Assembly: GCA_947632105.1 (NCBI GenBank)
Contig: CANROD010000002.1
Coordinates: 1-64,000, forward strand
Direction of reading: 5' to 3'
Source of the DNA: an uncultured Oligella sp.
GTDB lineage: Bacteria > Pseudomonadota > Gammaproteobacteria > Burkholderiales > Burkholderiaceae_B
DNA length: 64,000 bases
This document shows, piece by piece, positions 1 through 9,092 of the stretch; the first letter of the stretch is position 1, and every line of letters begins with the position of its first letter. The translations under genes and the position numbers were made by a program. The notes beneath the pieces are model-generated. The model had not been told where the DNA came from and made no database searches. It saw only the letters and a program-made list of their open reading frames with translations.

Positions 1-1
1 A

Positions 2-73
2 AATTATTTAGACATCCTATTAAAAGAAAAGGATAATCAGCATATTATCCATGCGAATAAAGTTATTATTTAG
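2..73 (+). CDS. 3' end of a CDS entering from the left (partial, unidentified)
   Basis: An open frame runs from the window edge to a TAG stop and ends in a hydrophilic tail (…HIIHANKVII). The stop lies about 35 bases before the next gene, in the same direction, so it could be the last gene of a shared operon. Only 23 codons are visible and no family can be recognised. It may be chance. Confidence 0.3.
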   Translation, partial: NYLDILLKEKDNQHIIHANKVII

Positions 74-108
74 TATTTCTAGTTAAATTCCATAGAGGAG
101 ATGAGTTG

Positions 109-1089
109 ATGAATAATGTTAAGAAAAAATCACTAGCTTTGGTTTTAGGCTTTGCGTTGAGTTTAGGGGTTACTGCTCCTAGCATGGCATTGGCTGATAG
201 CAAATATGTTGCGATTACCTCAATTGTGGAACATCCAGCACTGGATGCTTTTAAAGAGGGAGTGGTTGAGGCTTTGGCAGCTGCTGGCTTTAAAGAAGAC
301 GATAATTTACGTATTAAGTATCAAACAGCCCAAGGTAATACTGGTACGGCAGCACAAATAGCGCGTCAGTATGTTGGTGAAAAACCAGATGCGATTGTAG
401 CCATTGGCACGCCTTCCGCGCAAGCTGTGGTGGCTGCTACTAAATCAATCCCTGTTGTATTTGGTGCGGTGACAGATCCTGTAGCGGCTCAATTGGTTAA
501 AGAACGCGGTCCTTCAGGTACTAATGTGACAGGGATGTCTGATGAGTTACCTCTGGAGGCGTCGCTTGTTTTAATTAAAAAAGCATTGCCGGACGTTCAA
601 AAGGTAGGACTTGTTTATAATCCTGGTGAGATTAACTCTAAAATTGTAGTGGATCAATTAAATAAATTGATGCCTCAATATGATTTGACATTAGTAGAAG
701 CCGCGGCACCCCGTACCGTTGATGTAAGCTCTGCAGCACGTAGTTTAGTGGGCAAGTCGGATATGATTTTCTCAACAACAGATAATAACGTCATTGCTAC
801 TTATGAGTCATTGACTAAGGTTTCTTTGGATTCTAAGTTGCCGCTAATTGCCTCAGACACTGATAGCGTAAGTCGTGGCGCTATTGCTGCATTAGGGGTT
901 AATTATAAGCAGTTAGGTGTGCAGGCGGGCGAGATGGTTGTCCGTATCTTAAACGGTGAACAGCCAGGAGATATCAGTTGGGAGACTTCTAATCGTCTAG
1001 AAACTCATCTTAATACAAAGATGGCTGAGCAGGTTGGTGTGCAGTTCAGCGAGGAATTACTTAACTCTGCAGAAAGAGTGATTGAATAA
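109..1089 (+). CDS. ABC transporter substrate-binding protein (ABC_sub_bind / TrpX-like)
   Basis: This is the periplasmic solute receptor of an ABC importer, 326 aa. Residues 1-30 form a signal peptide (KKK, hydrophobic core, cleavage near SMALA-DSK). The mature part has the features of the COG2984/PF04392 family, including AIGTPSAQAVVAATK and a late SDTDSVSRGAIAALGVNY segment. Known family members bind aromatic amino acids (TrpX, VatD), but the substrate here cannot be read from sequence. The track starts at a TTG at 106; the ATG at 109 is preferred because GAGGAG lies 8 bases upstream. It is followed by its permease (20-base gap) and ATPase, which together make a complete importer. Confidence 0.88.
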   Translation: MNNVKKKSLALVLGFALSLGVTAPSMALADSKYVAITSIVEHPALDAFKEGVVEALAAAGFKEDDNLRIKYQTAQGNTGTAAQIARQYVGEKPDAIVAIGTPSAQAVVAATKSIPVVFGAVTDPVAAQLVKERGPSGTNVTGMSDELPLEASLVLIKKALPDVQKVGLVYNPGEINSKIVVDQLNKLMPQYDLTLVEAAAPRTVDVSSAARSLVGKSDMIFSTTDNNVIATYESLTKVSLDSKLPLIASDTDSVSRGAIAALGVNYKQLGVQAGEMVVRILNGEQPGDISWETSNRLETHLNTKMAEQVGVQFSEELLNSAERVIE

Positions 1090-1109
1090 TTGATAACTGG
1101 TTTTAATTT

Positions 1110-1988
1110 ATGTCTTTTTTAGCCTCTTTAGGTGCGTTGGAGCTTGGCTTTATATATGGCTTAGTCGCTCTAGGCGTTTTTATTTCATTTCGAATTCTTC
1201 GTTTCCCTGATTTGACCGTAGACGGTACTTTTGCTACTGGCGGTGCGGTGGCTGCATTAATGATTAGTCAGGGTTTTGATCCTTTTTTAGCATCACTCTG
1301 TGCTATTTTGGTTGGGTCTTTTGCAGGCGCTATTACAGGTTGGTTAAATACCAAGCTAGGTATCATGGATTTACTCGCTAGTATTTTAATGATGACAGCT
1401 TTGTATTCAATCAATTTACGTATTATGGGTGGCCCTAATATTCCATTGATTTTTAATGACACTATATTTACCGTTACTCAGCCGTTAGTTTTGACCGATT
1501 ACCTCTGGCGTCCGATAATACTTGGGATTGTGGTGGTGTTGGTTTGGGTGTTATCTAATCTTTACTTTTCAACTCGCTCAGGTTTGGCGATGCGAGCTAC
1601 TGGTGCTAATTTACGCATGGCTCGTGCGCAGGGTGTAGCGACTGACCGTTCTGTTGTTGCTGGTATGGCCTTGTCAAACGGTATGGTTGCACTAGGTGGG
1701 GCATTATTTGCGCAGTCACAGGGAGGTGCTGATATTTCTATGGGCATTGGTACTATTGTGATTGGTTTGGCTGCGGTGATTTTAGGTCAAAGCGTGATTC
1801 ATGCTCGTCGTTTTGCTGTTATTTTATTATCAGTTATATTAGGCGCTATTGTTTATCGATTCTTTATTGCACTGGCATTAAATAGTGATTTTATTGGCTT
1901 AAAGGCTCAAGACTTGAACTTGGTCACTGCGTTGTTAGTCACTATTGCTTTGGTGTTACCAAAATTGAAAAAGTTAATTAGAAAATGA
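1110..1988 (+). CDS. ABC transporter permease (COG4120, BPD_transp_2 type)
   Basis: Inner-membrane channel subunit of the importer that starts at 109; 292 aa with about eight hydrophobic segments. The loop ATGANLRMARAQGV resembles the EAA-like coupling loop of branched-chain/sugar-type permeases (PF02653), which contacts the ATPase. It starts 20 bases after the binding protein and ends 7 bases before the ATPase, so the three are surely co-transcribed. No strong Shine-Dalgarno is seen before the ATG, so translation may be coupled. The two '-' ORFs overlapping it are shadows. Confidence 0.88.
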   Translation: MSFLASLGALELGFIYGLVALGVFISFRILRFPDLTVDGTFATGGAVAALMISQGFDPFLASLCAILVGSFAGAITGWLNTKLGIMDLLASILMMTALYSINLRIMGGPNIPLIFNDTIFTVTQPLVLTDYLWRPIILGIVVVLVWVLSNLYFSTRSGLAMRATGANLRMARAQGVATDRSVVAGMALSNGMVALGGALFAQSQGGADISMGIGTIVIGLAAVILGQSVIHARRFAVILLSVILGAIVYRFFIALALNSDFIGLKAQDLNLVTALLVTIALVLPKLKKLIRK

Positions 1989-1995
1989 GATAACC

Positions 1996-2790
1996 ATGCT
2001 TGAAATTAAAGATATTCATATCACGTTTAATCACAATACACCGATTGAAACTAAGGCATTGCGTGGTGCTTCATTAACTATTGATGAAGGACAGTTTGTT
2101 TCGGTGATAGGCTCTAATGGTGCCGGTAAAAGTACTTTATTAAATGCGGTGGCTGGTGAGGCGAGAGTAGATAAAGGTCATGTCTTAATTGATAAGCAAG
2201 ACGTCACACGTTTGCCTGTTTGGGGGCGTGCTAAGGATGTAGCGCGAGTGTTTCAAGACCCAATGGCAGGTACCTGTGAGGATCTCACTATCGAGGAAAA
2301 CTTAGCCTTGGCTTATGGTCGTGGCCATAAGCGTGGATTAAGGGCTGCTATTAAGGCGGATATGCGGTTTTTTTTTCAAGAGCGTTTGGCTATTTTGGGC
2401 TTGGGTTTAGAGCGTCGCTTGAATGACCGCATAGGTTTGCTGTCAGGTGGGCAGCGTCAGGCGGTGAGCTTATTGATGGCTACTTTGCAACCTAGTAAAA
2501 TTTTACTACTTGATGAGCATACTGCTGCATTGGATCCACGGACTGCCGGTTTCATTTTAGAGTTAACTGAGAGGATCGTGCAGGAGCAAAACTTAACCAC
2601 GATGATGGTAACGCACAGTATGAAGCAGGCCTTGGAGCATGGTGACCGTACCGTGATGTTGCATCAAGGTAAGGTAGTATTGGATGTGAGTGGCACAGAG
2701 AGAGAGCAAATGACGGTGACTGATTTGCTACACATGTTTGAAAAGGTGCGTGGTGAGGAAGTAGGGGATGATGCTCTTTTGCTAGATTAA
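1996..2790 (+). CDS. ABC transporter ATP-binding protein (COG1101)
   Basis: Cytoplasmic ATPase driving the importer, 264 aa. Walker A is GSNGAGKST near residue 38, the signature is LLSGGQRQAVSL, Walker B is ILLLDEHTAALD, and the switch His is in MMVTHSM. The H in DEHTAALD, in place of the usual DEPTA, is common in this COG1101 subfamily. It is the last gene of the three-gene operon; the next strong hairpin terminator is at 2937. Confidence 0.9.
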   Translation: MLEIKDIHITFNHNTPIETKALRGASLTIDEGQFVSVIGSNGAGKSTLLNAVAGEARVDKGHVLIDKQDVTRLPVWGRAKDVARVFQDPMAGTCEDLTIEENLALAYGRGHKRGLRAAIKADMRFFFQERLAILGLGLERRLNDRIGLLSGGQRQAVSLLMATLQPSKILLLDEHTAALDPRTAGFILELTERIVQEQNLTTMMVTHSMKQALEHGDRTVMLHQGKVVLDVSGTEREQMTVTDLLHMFEKVRGEEVGDDALLLD

Positions 2791-2816
2791 TAACCTTATA
2801 AAATCATATGTGATGG

Positions 2817-2846
2817 TTGCCTAGGCAGTTAGGTGTGTTGTACAAT
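2817..2846 (+). promoter_or_regulatory. Candidate sigma-70 promoter
   Basis: TTGCCT, an 18-base spacer and TACAAT form a good sigma-70 match in the 260-base gap between the ABC operon and the RND operon. Transcription would start near 2853 and meet the hairpin terminator at 2937-2966. It would therefore give a short RNA of about 110 nt rather than, or in addition to, reading into the pump genes. Confidence 0.4.
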
Positions 2847-2852
2847 AATCCA

Positions 2853-2966
2853 TTCTTTTGTCAAAGATCGTGGGAAAATCATGATTTTCATCGCAAAGAG
2901 ATATAAATAGGTTACTTTTAGTGATACAAGTTACTAGACGATAAAAACTGTTTTTATCGTCTTTTT
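2853..2966 (+). ncRNA. Candidate small RNA or attenuated leader before RND operon
   Basis: The stretch is bounded by a promoter-like element upstream and an intrinsic terminator downstream. It contains a perfect 16-base palindrome, GAAAATCATGATTTTC (2874-2889), which could be an RNA hairpin or a dimeric repressor operator. No convincing ORF is present. The terminator may equally be the normal end of the ABC operon, in which case no separate RNA exists. Confidence 0.3.
2937..2966 (+). terminator. Rho-independent terminator
   Basis: An 11-bp perfect stem (GACGATAAAAA / TTTTTATCGTC) with a 3-base loop is followed by a T-run. It separates the ABC importer operon from the efflux operon. Confidence 0.8.
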
Positions 2967-2984
2967 ATAGTTTTACTGTCCATA

Positions 2985-3013
2985 TTGTCACTTTTTATTT
3001 TTTAACTTATCTT
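2985..3013 (+). promoter_or_regulatory. Candidate promoter of RND efflux operon
   Basis: TTGTCA, a 17-base spacer and TATCTT lie after the terminator and about 40 bases before the adaptor start codon. The position suits an independent promoter for the three pump genes. No adjacent TetR or two-component regulator gene is present in the window. Confidence 0.4.
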
Positions 3014-3050
3014 CCCCAGTTAAGGGTTTAAGATACTAAATAGGTTATCC

Positions 3051-4262
3051 ATGAAAAAAAATCAACATGCCACACGTGGCCTAATGATGTCATTAGGGGT
3101 CACCGCTTTATTGACTTTAGTTGCTTGCTCGCAGGAAGGTGGGGAGCAGCAGGCACCACCACCAATGGCGGTTAGTGTAATGACGGCTGAGACTGAGTCG
3201 GCAAAGTTATATACTACGCTACCAGCTCGTGTTAATGCGTTGCAAGATGCTCAGGTGCTGGCTCGTGTCACTGGTAATATCGAGTCTATTGATTTTAAGC
3301 AAGGTAGTCGAGTTGAAGCAGGTCAGTTACTCTTTAAAATTGATCCTAAGCCATATCAGGCTGCATACAATCAAGCTGCAGCTGCATTAAAGCAGGCAGA
3401 AGCCTCTGCGCAGAGTGCGAATGCTTTGGCTAGACGTTATCGTGGTCTGGTCGGCTCTGCAGCAATTAGTCGCCAAGAATATGATAATGCAGTCGCTTCA
3501 GCTAACTTAGCTAACGCATCAATTGAACAGGCTAAGGCCGCCTTAGAAAACGCTGATATTGAATTGGGCTATACCGATGTGGTATCACCAATTGATGGTA
3601 TTGTTGGTCGTGCTTTAGTGACTGAGGGTGCACTTGTGAGTGCGAATAGTGGTACGCCATTGGCCTTAGTACAGCATTTAGATACAGTTTATGTAGACTT
3701 TAATCAAACAGTATCTGAGCTCAGTAAGTTACGACAAGAGCTAGCTGCCGGCACAATTAAAAGTTTAGGCGAAGGTGTCGCTGAGGTTGAGTTGTTGCTA
3801 GAAGATGGCTCTATTTATCCTGAAAAGGGTGAGTTGTTGTTTACTGGAGTTACTGTTAATCCAGGCACTGGGCAGGTGCAGTTGAGAGCGACTTTTTCTA
3901 ATCCAGACCATGTTTTATTACCGGGCTTGTATGTACGTGTACGCCTTGCACGAGCGTCTGTGGATGATGCTATTTTCGTTCAAAATCAAGCAATTCAACG
4001 CACCTCTGAAGGCGTCAACAAAGTAGTGATTGTTGACAAAGACAATATGGTGGTTGACCGCAATGTTGTACTAGGTCAGGAGTTTGATGGCAGGACGCAG
4101 GTAATCAGTGGTGTTGAAGAGGGCGAGCAAGTTGTCGTTGAGGGCTTTACTAAGATTCGTGCAGGTCAGACAGTTAAGCCTCAAGCCTATGAGGCAAAGC
4201 AGGCCATTTCTGAAGATATAGTCTCGGGTAGTGATGCTCCGGCAGCTAGAGCTGAACAATAG
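3051..4262 (+). CDS. RND efflux periplasmic adaptor (AcrA/MexA family)
   Basis: Membrane-fusion protein, 403 aa, linking the inner-membrane pump to the outer-membrane channel. Residues about 1-26 are a lipoprotein signal with lipobox LVAC. A biotinyl-lipoyl half follows (ARVTGNIESIDFKQGSRVEAGQ), then an Ala/Gln-rich alpha-helical hairpin, the second lipoyl half (DVVSPIDGIVGRAL) and a beta-barrel/membrane-proximal domain. It is the first gene of a complete adaptor - pump - outer-membrane operon with gaps of 11 and 7 bases. The family exports drugs and detergents; the specific substrates are not predictable. Confidence 0.92.
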   Translation: MKKNQHATRGLMMSLGVTALLTLVACSQEGGEQQAPPPMAVSVMTAETESAKLYTTLPARVNALQDAQVLARVTGNIESIDFKQGSRVEAGQLLFKIDPKPYQAAYNQAAAALKQAEASAQSANALARRYRGLVGSAAISRQEYDNAVASANLANASIEQAKAALENADIELGYTDVVSPIDGIVGRALVTEGALVSANSGTPLALVQHLDTVYVDFNQTVSELSKLRQELAAGTIKSLGEGVAEVELLLEDGSIYPEKGELLFTGVTVNPGTGQVQLRATFSNPDHVLLPGLYVRVRLARASVDDAIFVQNQAIQRTSEGVNKVVIVDKDNMVVDRNVVLGQEFDGRTQVISGVEEGEQVVVEGFTKIRAGQTVKPQAYEAKQAISEDIVSGSDAPAARAEQ

Positions 4263-4273
4263 GAGTTTGATTA

Positions 4274-7200
4274 ATGTCTAATTTCTTTATTCATCGCCCA
4301 GTTTTTGCTTGGGTGCTAGCCATCTTGTTTTCATGTGCCGGTCTCATGGCTATTAACAATATGGCGGTTGAACAGTTTCCTGACGTTGCACCACCGGTGA
4401 TTACTATTAGTGCTAATTACCCAGGTGCTTCTGCAGAAGAGGTTTCGCGCTCTGTCATTAGTTTGATTGAGGATGAGTTAAATGGTGCGGATGGTTTGTT
4501 GTATTACTCATCTACGGCTGATGCTAGTGGTAATGCTTCCATTGCAGTTACTTTTGAACCTGGTCGAGACGATGACTTGGCTCAGGTCGATGTACAAAAC
4601 CGGGTCTCCAGTATTGAGTCCTCTTTACCACAAGCGGTTATAGATCAAGGACTTCGTTACTCGAAGGGGATGAGTAACTTTCTACTGATCGTTTCTATGT
4701 ATTCAGAGGATCCGAATGTTTCTGCTGACGCTGTTGCTGACTATATTAGTCGTAATGTCCAAAATACGATTTCACGTATTAAGGGTGTTGGTAATTTTCA
4801 GCTTTTCTCTGCTGATCGTGCGATGCGAATTTGGGTTAATCCCGAAAAACTAACAGGTTATGGTTTAACTGTTTCTGATGTTAATCAGTCTTTGCGTTCG
4901 CAAAATATACCAATTCCTGCAGGTGTTTTAGGTGCACCGCCAACCGCTGAAGCTCTTACTACGACAGCAATTACAACTGTTAATGGTGAGCTTACCAATG
5001 TTGAAGAGTTTGAAAATGTAGTTGTTAAGGCTAATCCAGATGGTTCTGTGGTTTACTTAAAGGATGTTGCAAATATTGAGCTTGGTTCCAGCAGTTATCA
5101 GTTTTCCAGTAAGTTAAATGGCAAACCAGTTGCCACCTTTGCACTTAACCTTGCGACGGGTGCTAACGCACTAGAAACAGCAGAACTCGTTCGTGCTGAG
5201 ATGGAGACAATCTCAGAGTATTTCCCAGAGGGCATTACTTATAGTATTCCTTACGATACGACACCCTATGTACAACAGTCGATTTCAAAGGTATTTCATA
5301 CTTTGATTGAGGCGATTGTTTTAGTCGTGATCGTGATGTTTGTTTTCTTACAAAATTTCCGTTATACGGTGATTCCAGCGCTTGTCGTTGTTATAGCTTT
5401 ATTAGGAACTTTAGCTGTATTGTGGTTTGCGGGCTACTCACTTAATACGATGACGCTATTGGCGATGGTGTTGTCTATCGGTATTCTGGTAGATGATGCG
5501 ATCGTAGTGGTGGAAAATGTCGAACGTATTATGATGGAAGATCGAATACCTCCTCTACAAGCAACGATTAAAGCGATGCCACAGATTGGTGGAGCAATTG
5601 TTGGTATTACTTCCGTATTGGTTGTTGTATTCTTGCCGTTAGCCTTTATGAGTGGTTCGTCTGGCGTTATTTATGAGCAGTTTGCAATGACGATGGTTAT
5701 CTCAATTGCTTTCTCTGGATTTTTCGCTTTAACCTTTACGCCGGCCTTATGTGCGACTTTCTTAAAACCTATTACCAAAGGTGCTCACGAGAAAAAAGGT
5801 TTTTTTGGTTGGTTCAATCGTACTTTTGATCGTTTTACTGAGAGGTATACTGGCACAGTTGCGACATTTGTTAAGCGTGGTGGCCGAATGATGATTATTT
5901 ACTTAATCCTTTCGGTAGGTGCGATTTACTACTTCATCCAACTACCTAGTTCTTTCTTACCCGAAGAGGATCAAGCGATTGTCTTTACTAACGTTGAGCT
6001 AGCGTCAGGTGTAACCGCTGAGCGTACTGAAGCAGCTTTAGATGAGGCGGTGAACTTTCTCACACAGCAAGATGCAGTTGCTGATGTAGTTAGCGTGCGA
6101 GGTTTTAGCTTTAACGGTAACGGTATTAATGCAGGGATTATTTTCTCACCACTTAAAGATTTTAGTGAGCGTACTACCAGTGCTAAAGACGTAGCAGGTA
6201 GTGCTACTGGTGCATTATTATTTGGTGTACCGGATGCGACAATGTTTAGTATCACTCCGCCAGCGATCCCTTCTTTAGGTAATGCAGCAGGTTTTGAAAT
6301 GTATTTACAAGACCGCGGAACCTTGGGGGTGTCTGAATTGCGCGCTCAAGCAGATGAGTTAGTCGCTTTAGCAAATCAAAGTCCAATGCTACAAGATGTT
6401 CGTATTGCTAGTTTAAGTGCCGGACCTTCTTTAGATATTAAGATTGATCGTATTAAGGCCTTGACTTATGGTGTGAACTTCTCCGATATTGCTGCAGTCC
6501 TTTCTACTGCAACAGGTAGTAGCTATGCAGGCAAGTTCCCTAATATGGGACGAATGCAGGATATTTGGGTGCAGGCTGATAATGAGTTCCGCCGTTCACC
6601 GGAAGATATATTACGTTTAAAAGTGCGTAATACCGATGGTGAACTAGTTGAACTTTCTAATTTTATGGATATTCAATGGACCTTAGCGCAGAGCTTAGTT
6701 CAACGTTATAACAGTTATTATGCTGTCAATATCAGTGGTTCTGCAGCACCTGGTTATGCTAATGGTGAAGCGATGGCTGAGATGGAGAAGTTAATCCGTA
6801 ATAGTCTGGCAGCAGATGTCGGTTTTGAATGGACTGGTTTGTCTTATCAAGAGATTCAAGCAGGTAACCAAGGTGCTATCTTGACCATCATTTCACTCTT
6901 TGTTGTGTTCTTAGTATTAGCAGCACTCTATGAGAGTTGGGCAATTCCACTGTCAGCAGTTCTAATCGTACCGCTTGGTTTGTTAGGTTCTGTTAGTTTC
7001 GCTTATCTCTTTAACTTATCTAACGATATCTACTTCCAGGTAGGTTTAGTGACGGTAATTGGTTTAGCCACTAAAAATGCCATTCTGATTGTAGAATTTG
7101 CTAAGGATGCAGTGGCTACCGGTCAGCCATTGTTTGAATCAACGGTTCGTGCAGCGCGTTTACGCTTGCGTCCAATTCTGATGACTTCATTTGCTTTTAT

Positions 7201-7525
7201 TTTGGGTGTTGTACCGTTAATGTTGGCGACTGGTGCAGGTGCTGGTGGTCAAAGTACTTTGGGTACTGGTGTGGTGGGCGGTATGATCGCGGCAACCGTA
7301 TTCTCAATTTTCTTTGTACCCGTTTTCTTTAGTGTGATCTTGAAGCTATTCAAAAGTAAACCTAAACTCATGGGAGCACAGGTTAGTGAACAGGAATCTG
7401 TAGAACGAGATCGTGAGGAGAAGGATATGATTTATAGTGAGGCCTATCCTGAGGTGTTAGCTAAGCAATCGGATTCGGATGGTTCAGAAGAAGTATCAGA
7501 CACCAACAAAAAGAATGAGGAGTAA
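4274..7525 (+). CDS. RND multidrug efflux pump, inner-membrane subunit (HAE1, AcrB/MexB type)
   Basis: Proton-driven trimeric exporter, 1083 aa. The start MSNFFIHRPVFAWVLAI is typical of HAE1 pumps. Proton-relay residues are present: Asp-Asp in GILVDDAIVVVENVER (~406-407), Lys in GLATKNAILIVEF (~933) and Arg in RLRPILMTSFAF (~964). Twelve membrane segments are arranged as 1+5+1+5 around two large periplasmic loops. The protein is about 30-40 residues longer than AcrB because of an acidic, hydrophilic C-terminal tail. The '-' ORF inside is a shadow. Confidence 0.95.
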   Translation: MSNFFIHRPVFAWVLAILFSCAGLMAINNMAVEQFPDVAPPVITISANYPGASAEEVSRSVISLIEDELNGADGLLYYSSTADASGNASIAVTFEPGRDDDLAQVDVQNRVSSIESSLPQAVIDQGLRYSKGMSNFLLIVSMYSEDPNVSADAVADYISRNVQNTISRIKGVGNFQLFSADRAMRIWVNPEKLTGYGLTVSDVNQSLRSQNIPIPAGVLGAPPTAEALTTTAITTVNGELTNVEEFENVVVKANPDGSVVYLKDVANIELGSSSYQFSSKLNGKPVATFALNLATGANALETAELVRAEMETISEYFPEGITYSIPYDTTPYVQQSISKVFHTLIEAIVLVVIVMFVFLQNFRYTVIPALVVVIALLGTLAVLWFAGYSLNTMTLLAMVLSIGILVDDAIVVVENVERIMMEDRIPPLQATIKAMPQIGGAIVGITSVLVVVFLPLAFMSGSSGVIYEQFAMTMVISIAFSGFFALTFTPALCATFLKPITKGAHEKKGFFGWFNRTFDRFTERYTGTVATFVKRGGRMMIIYLILSVGAIYYFIQLPSSFLPEEDQAIVFTNVELASGVTAERTEAALDEAVNFLTQQDAVADVVSVRGFSFNGNGINAGIIFSPLKDFSERTTSAKDVAGSATGALLFGVPDATMFSITPPAIPSLGNAAGFEMYLQDRGTLGVSELRAQADELVALANQSPMLQDVRIASLSAGPSLDIKIDRIKALTYGVNFSDIAAVLSTATGSSYAGKFPNMGRMQDIWVQADNEFRRSPEDILRLKVRNTDGELVELSNFMDIQWTLAQSLVQRYNSYYAVNISGSAAPGYANGEAMAEMEKLIRNSLAADVGFEWTGLSYQEIQAGNQGAILTIISLFVVFLVLAALYESWAIPLSAVLIVPLGLLGSVSFAYLFNLSNDIYFQVGLVTVIGLATKNAILIVEFAKDAVATGQPLFESTVRAARLRLRPILMTSFAFILGVVPLMLATGAGAGGQSTLGTGVVGGMIAATVFSIFFVPVFFSVILKLFKSKPKLMGAQVSEQESVERDREEKDMIYSEAYPEVLAKQSDSDGSEEVSDTNKKNEE

Positions 7526-7532
7526 GTAGCTC

Positions 7533-8990
7533 GTGAAAAAATTATCTATACTTAGTTTAAGTCTGATGTTGGCAGCTTGCTCATTGAATCCTAAATATGA
7601 GCGACCGGATACTCCTGTGCCATCAACTTATAACGCTGCTACATTAGAAGCCAAGGAGGGGCTTCTGAGTGGTGCTGATTTAGGTTGGCGTGAGGTTTTT
7701 CAGGAACCACGTTTACGTGCTCTGATTGACTTGGGTTTAGAAAATAACAGAGATATGTTGATTGCTATTCAGCGTGTCGAGGAGGCTCGTGCGCTGTATG
7801 GTATTCAACGTAGCGATCTTTTACCCCATATTGGTGCTACAGCTGAGCAAAATGCTCAGCGCTTACCACCAGATTTGCGTACTCCCGGTCAGGGCAGTAT
7901 TAATCGAACTTATGTTGCGGGCTTAGGTGTCACAGCTTTTGAATTGGATTTATGGGGTAGAAAGCGCAGTCTAAGTGAGTCTGCTTTTGAGCAGTATTTA
8001 GCGACTGAGGAAGCCCGTAAAAGTATGCAAATTGGCCTGATTGCTCAGATCAGTTCGACTTATTTTGCTTGGCGTACAGCGCAGAGTCATCAGGACTTGG
8101 CAAATAATACGATTGCCTCTTATCAGCGTATTTATGACCTTGTTGATCGACGTTATCAAGCTGGCGTAGCATCCGCTCTAGAGAGCAATCAAGCGCGTAC
8201 AACACTTGAAGGCGCTAAGGCAGCGTTAGCAGCAGCTAACCGTCAGGTTCAGCTAGCTTCTAATGCACTTGATGTCTTGATTGGACAGCCACAGCCTGCG
8301 ACATTGCCGGAAGCAGTACCATTTGGATCTGATAATATAATCAGCGAGATTCCTGCAGGAGTGTCTTCGACCTTGTTAGTGAGACGCCCGGATATCATTG
8401 CAGCCGAGCATAATTTGAAATCAGCTAATGCTCAAATTGGTGCTGCTCGTGCCGCATTTTTTCCGAATATTTCTTTGACAGGTTTGCTAGGTACTCTTAG
8501 TCCGGACTTCAGTGGTTTATTTGACCGACAAACTGAAACTTGGGTGTTTAATCCAACGATATCTGTTCCTATTTTTACAGCAGGTGCATTGAGAAATAGC
8601 TTGGATTTAGCTGAAGTCCGCAAGGAAATCTCGGTATTAGAGTACGAAAAGGCGATTCAAGAAGCGTTTCGTGAAGTCTCAGATGCGTTAAGTGGTGAGC
8701 AAACATATCAGGTTCAACTTGATGCGCTTCGTGAGCAGCAGTCAGCGGCATATCAGACACTGAATCTTTCTGAGCAACGTTACGATGCTGGTATTGATAA
8801 CTTCTTGTCCGTACAGCAGGCACAGATTGATTTGTTTAATGTGCAGCAGAACTTTCTTCAGGTCGGTTTAGAGTCTTTACAAAATCGTTTAGAGCTTTAT
8901 AAAGCATTAGGTGGTGGTTGGACTGAGAAGACAGTGACTGCAGACGAGTCGCAACTAAGCGAAGAAGAACTAAACAGCGAGATTAACTAA
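7533..8990 (+). CDS. RND efflux outer-membrane channel lipoprotein (OprM/NodT family)
   Basis: Outer-membrane factor of the pump, 485 aa. It starts with GTG, supported by GAGGAG in the tail of the preceding gene. Residues 1-16 are a lipoprotein signal with lipobox LAAC. Two repeated OEP domains follow, each with long coiled helices (e.g. RRYQAGVASALESNQARTTL and EQRYDAGIDNFLSVQQAQ), which is the duplicated alpha-hairpin structure of TolC-like channels. NPKYERPDTPVP after the Cys is characteristic of the NodT/OprM group. A strong terminator follows at 9029. Confidence 0.93.
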   Translation: MKKLSILSLSLMLAACSLNPKYERPDTPVPSTYNAATLEAKEGLLSGADLGWREVFQEPRLRALIDLGLENNRDMLIAIQRVEEARALYGIQRSDLLPHIGATAEQNAQRLPPDLRTPGQGSINRTYVAGLGVTAFELDLWGRKRSLSESAFEQYLATEEARKSMQIGLIAQISSTYFAWRTAQSHQDLANNTIASYQRIYDLVDRRYQAGVASALESNQARTTLEGAKAALAAANRQVQLASNALDVLIGQPQPATLPEAVPFGSDNIISEIPAGVSSTLLVRRPDIIAAEHNLKSANAQIGAARAAFFPNISLTGLLGTLSPDFSGLFDRQTETWVFNPTISVPIFTAGALRNSLDLAEVRKEISVLEYEKAIQEAFREVSDALSGEQTYQVQLDALREQQSAAYQTLNLSEQRYDAGIDNFLSVQQAQIDLFNVQQNFLQVGLESLQNRLELYKALGGGWTEKTVTADESQLSEEELNSEIN

Positions 8991-9028
8991 GTTTCTTATT
9001 GGATTTCGTGCATAATATGTAGATACTC

Positions 9029-9064
9029 AAAAGCCTAAGAAAACTTCTTCTTAGGCTTTTCTTA
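9029..9064 (+). terminator. Rho-independent terminator after RND operon
   Basis: A 13-bp stem (AAAAGCCTAAGAA / TTCTTAGGCTTTT) with a 6-base loop is followed by a T-rich tail. Only about 30 bases separate it from the pdxJ start, so pdxJ must use a promoter overlapping this region or rely on read-through. Confidence 0.8.
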
Positions 9065-9092
9065 ATTTGTTATCTTTTTTGTTGGAGTAATA

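Noticed and set aside
5971-6255. Minus-strand 94-aa ORF inside the RND pump gene (and similar shadows elsewhere)
   Set aside because: Antisense to a highly conserved gene, no ribosome site and no family features.
9029-9060. Shared uptake-type word (AAGCCT) in several terminators
   Set aside because: AAGCCT occurs in the terminators at 9029, 16337 and 52941 but the flanking bases differ and other terminators lack it; it looks like ordinary GC-rich stem sequence.
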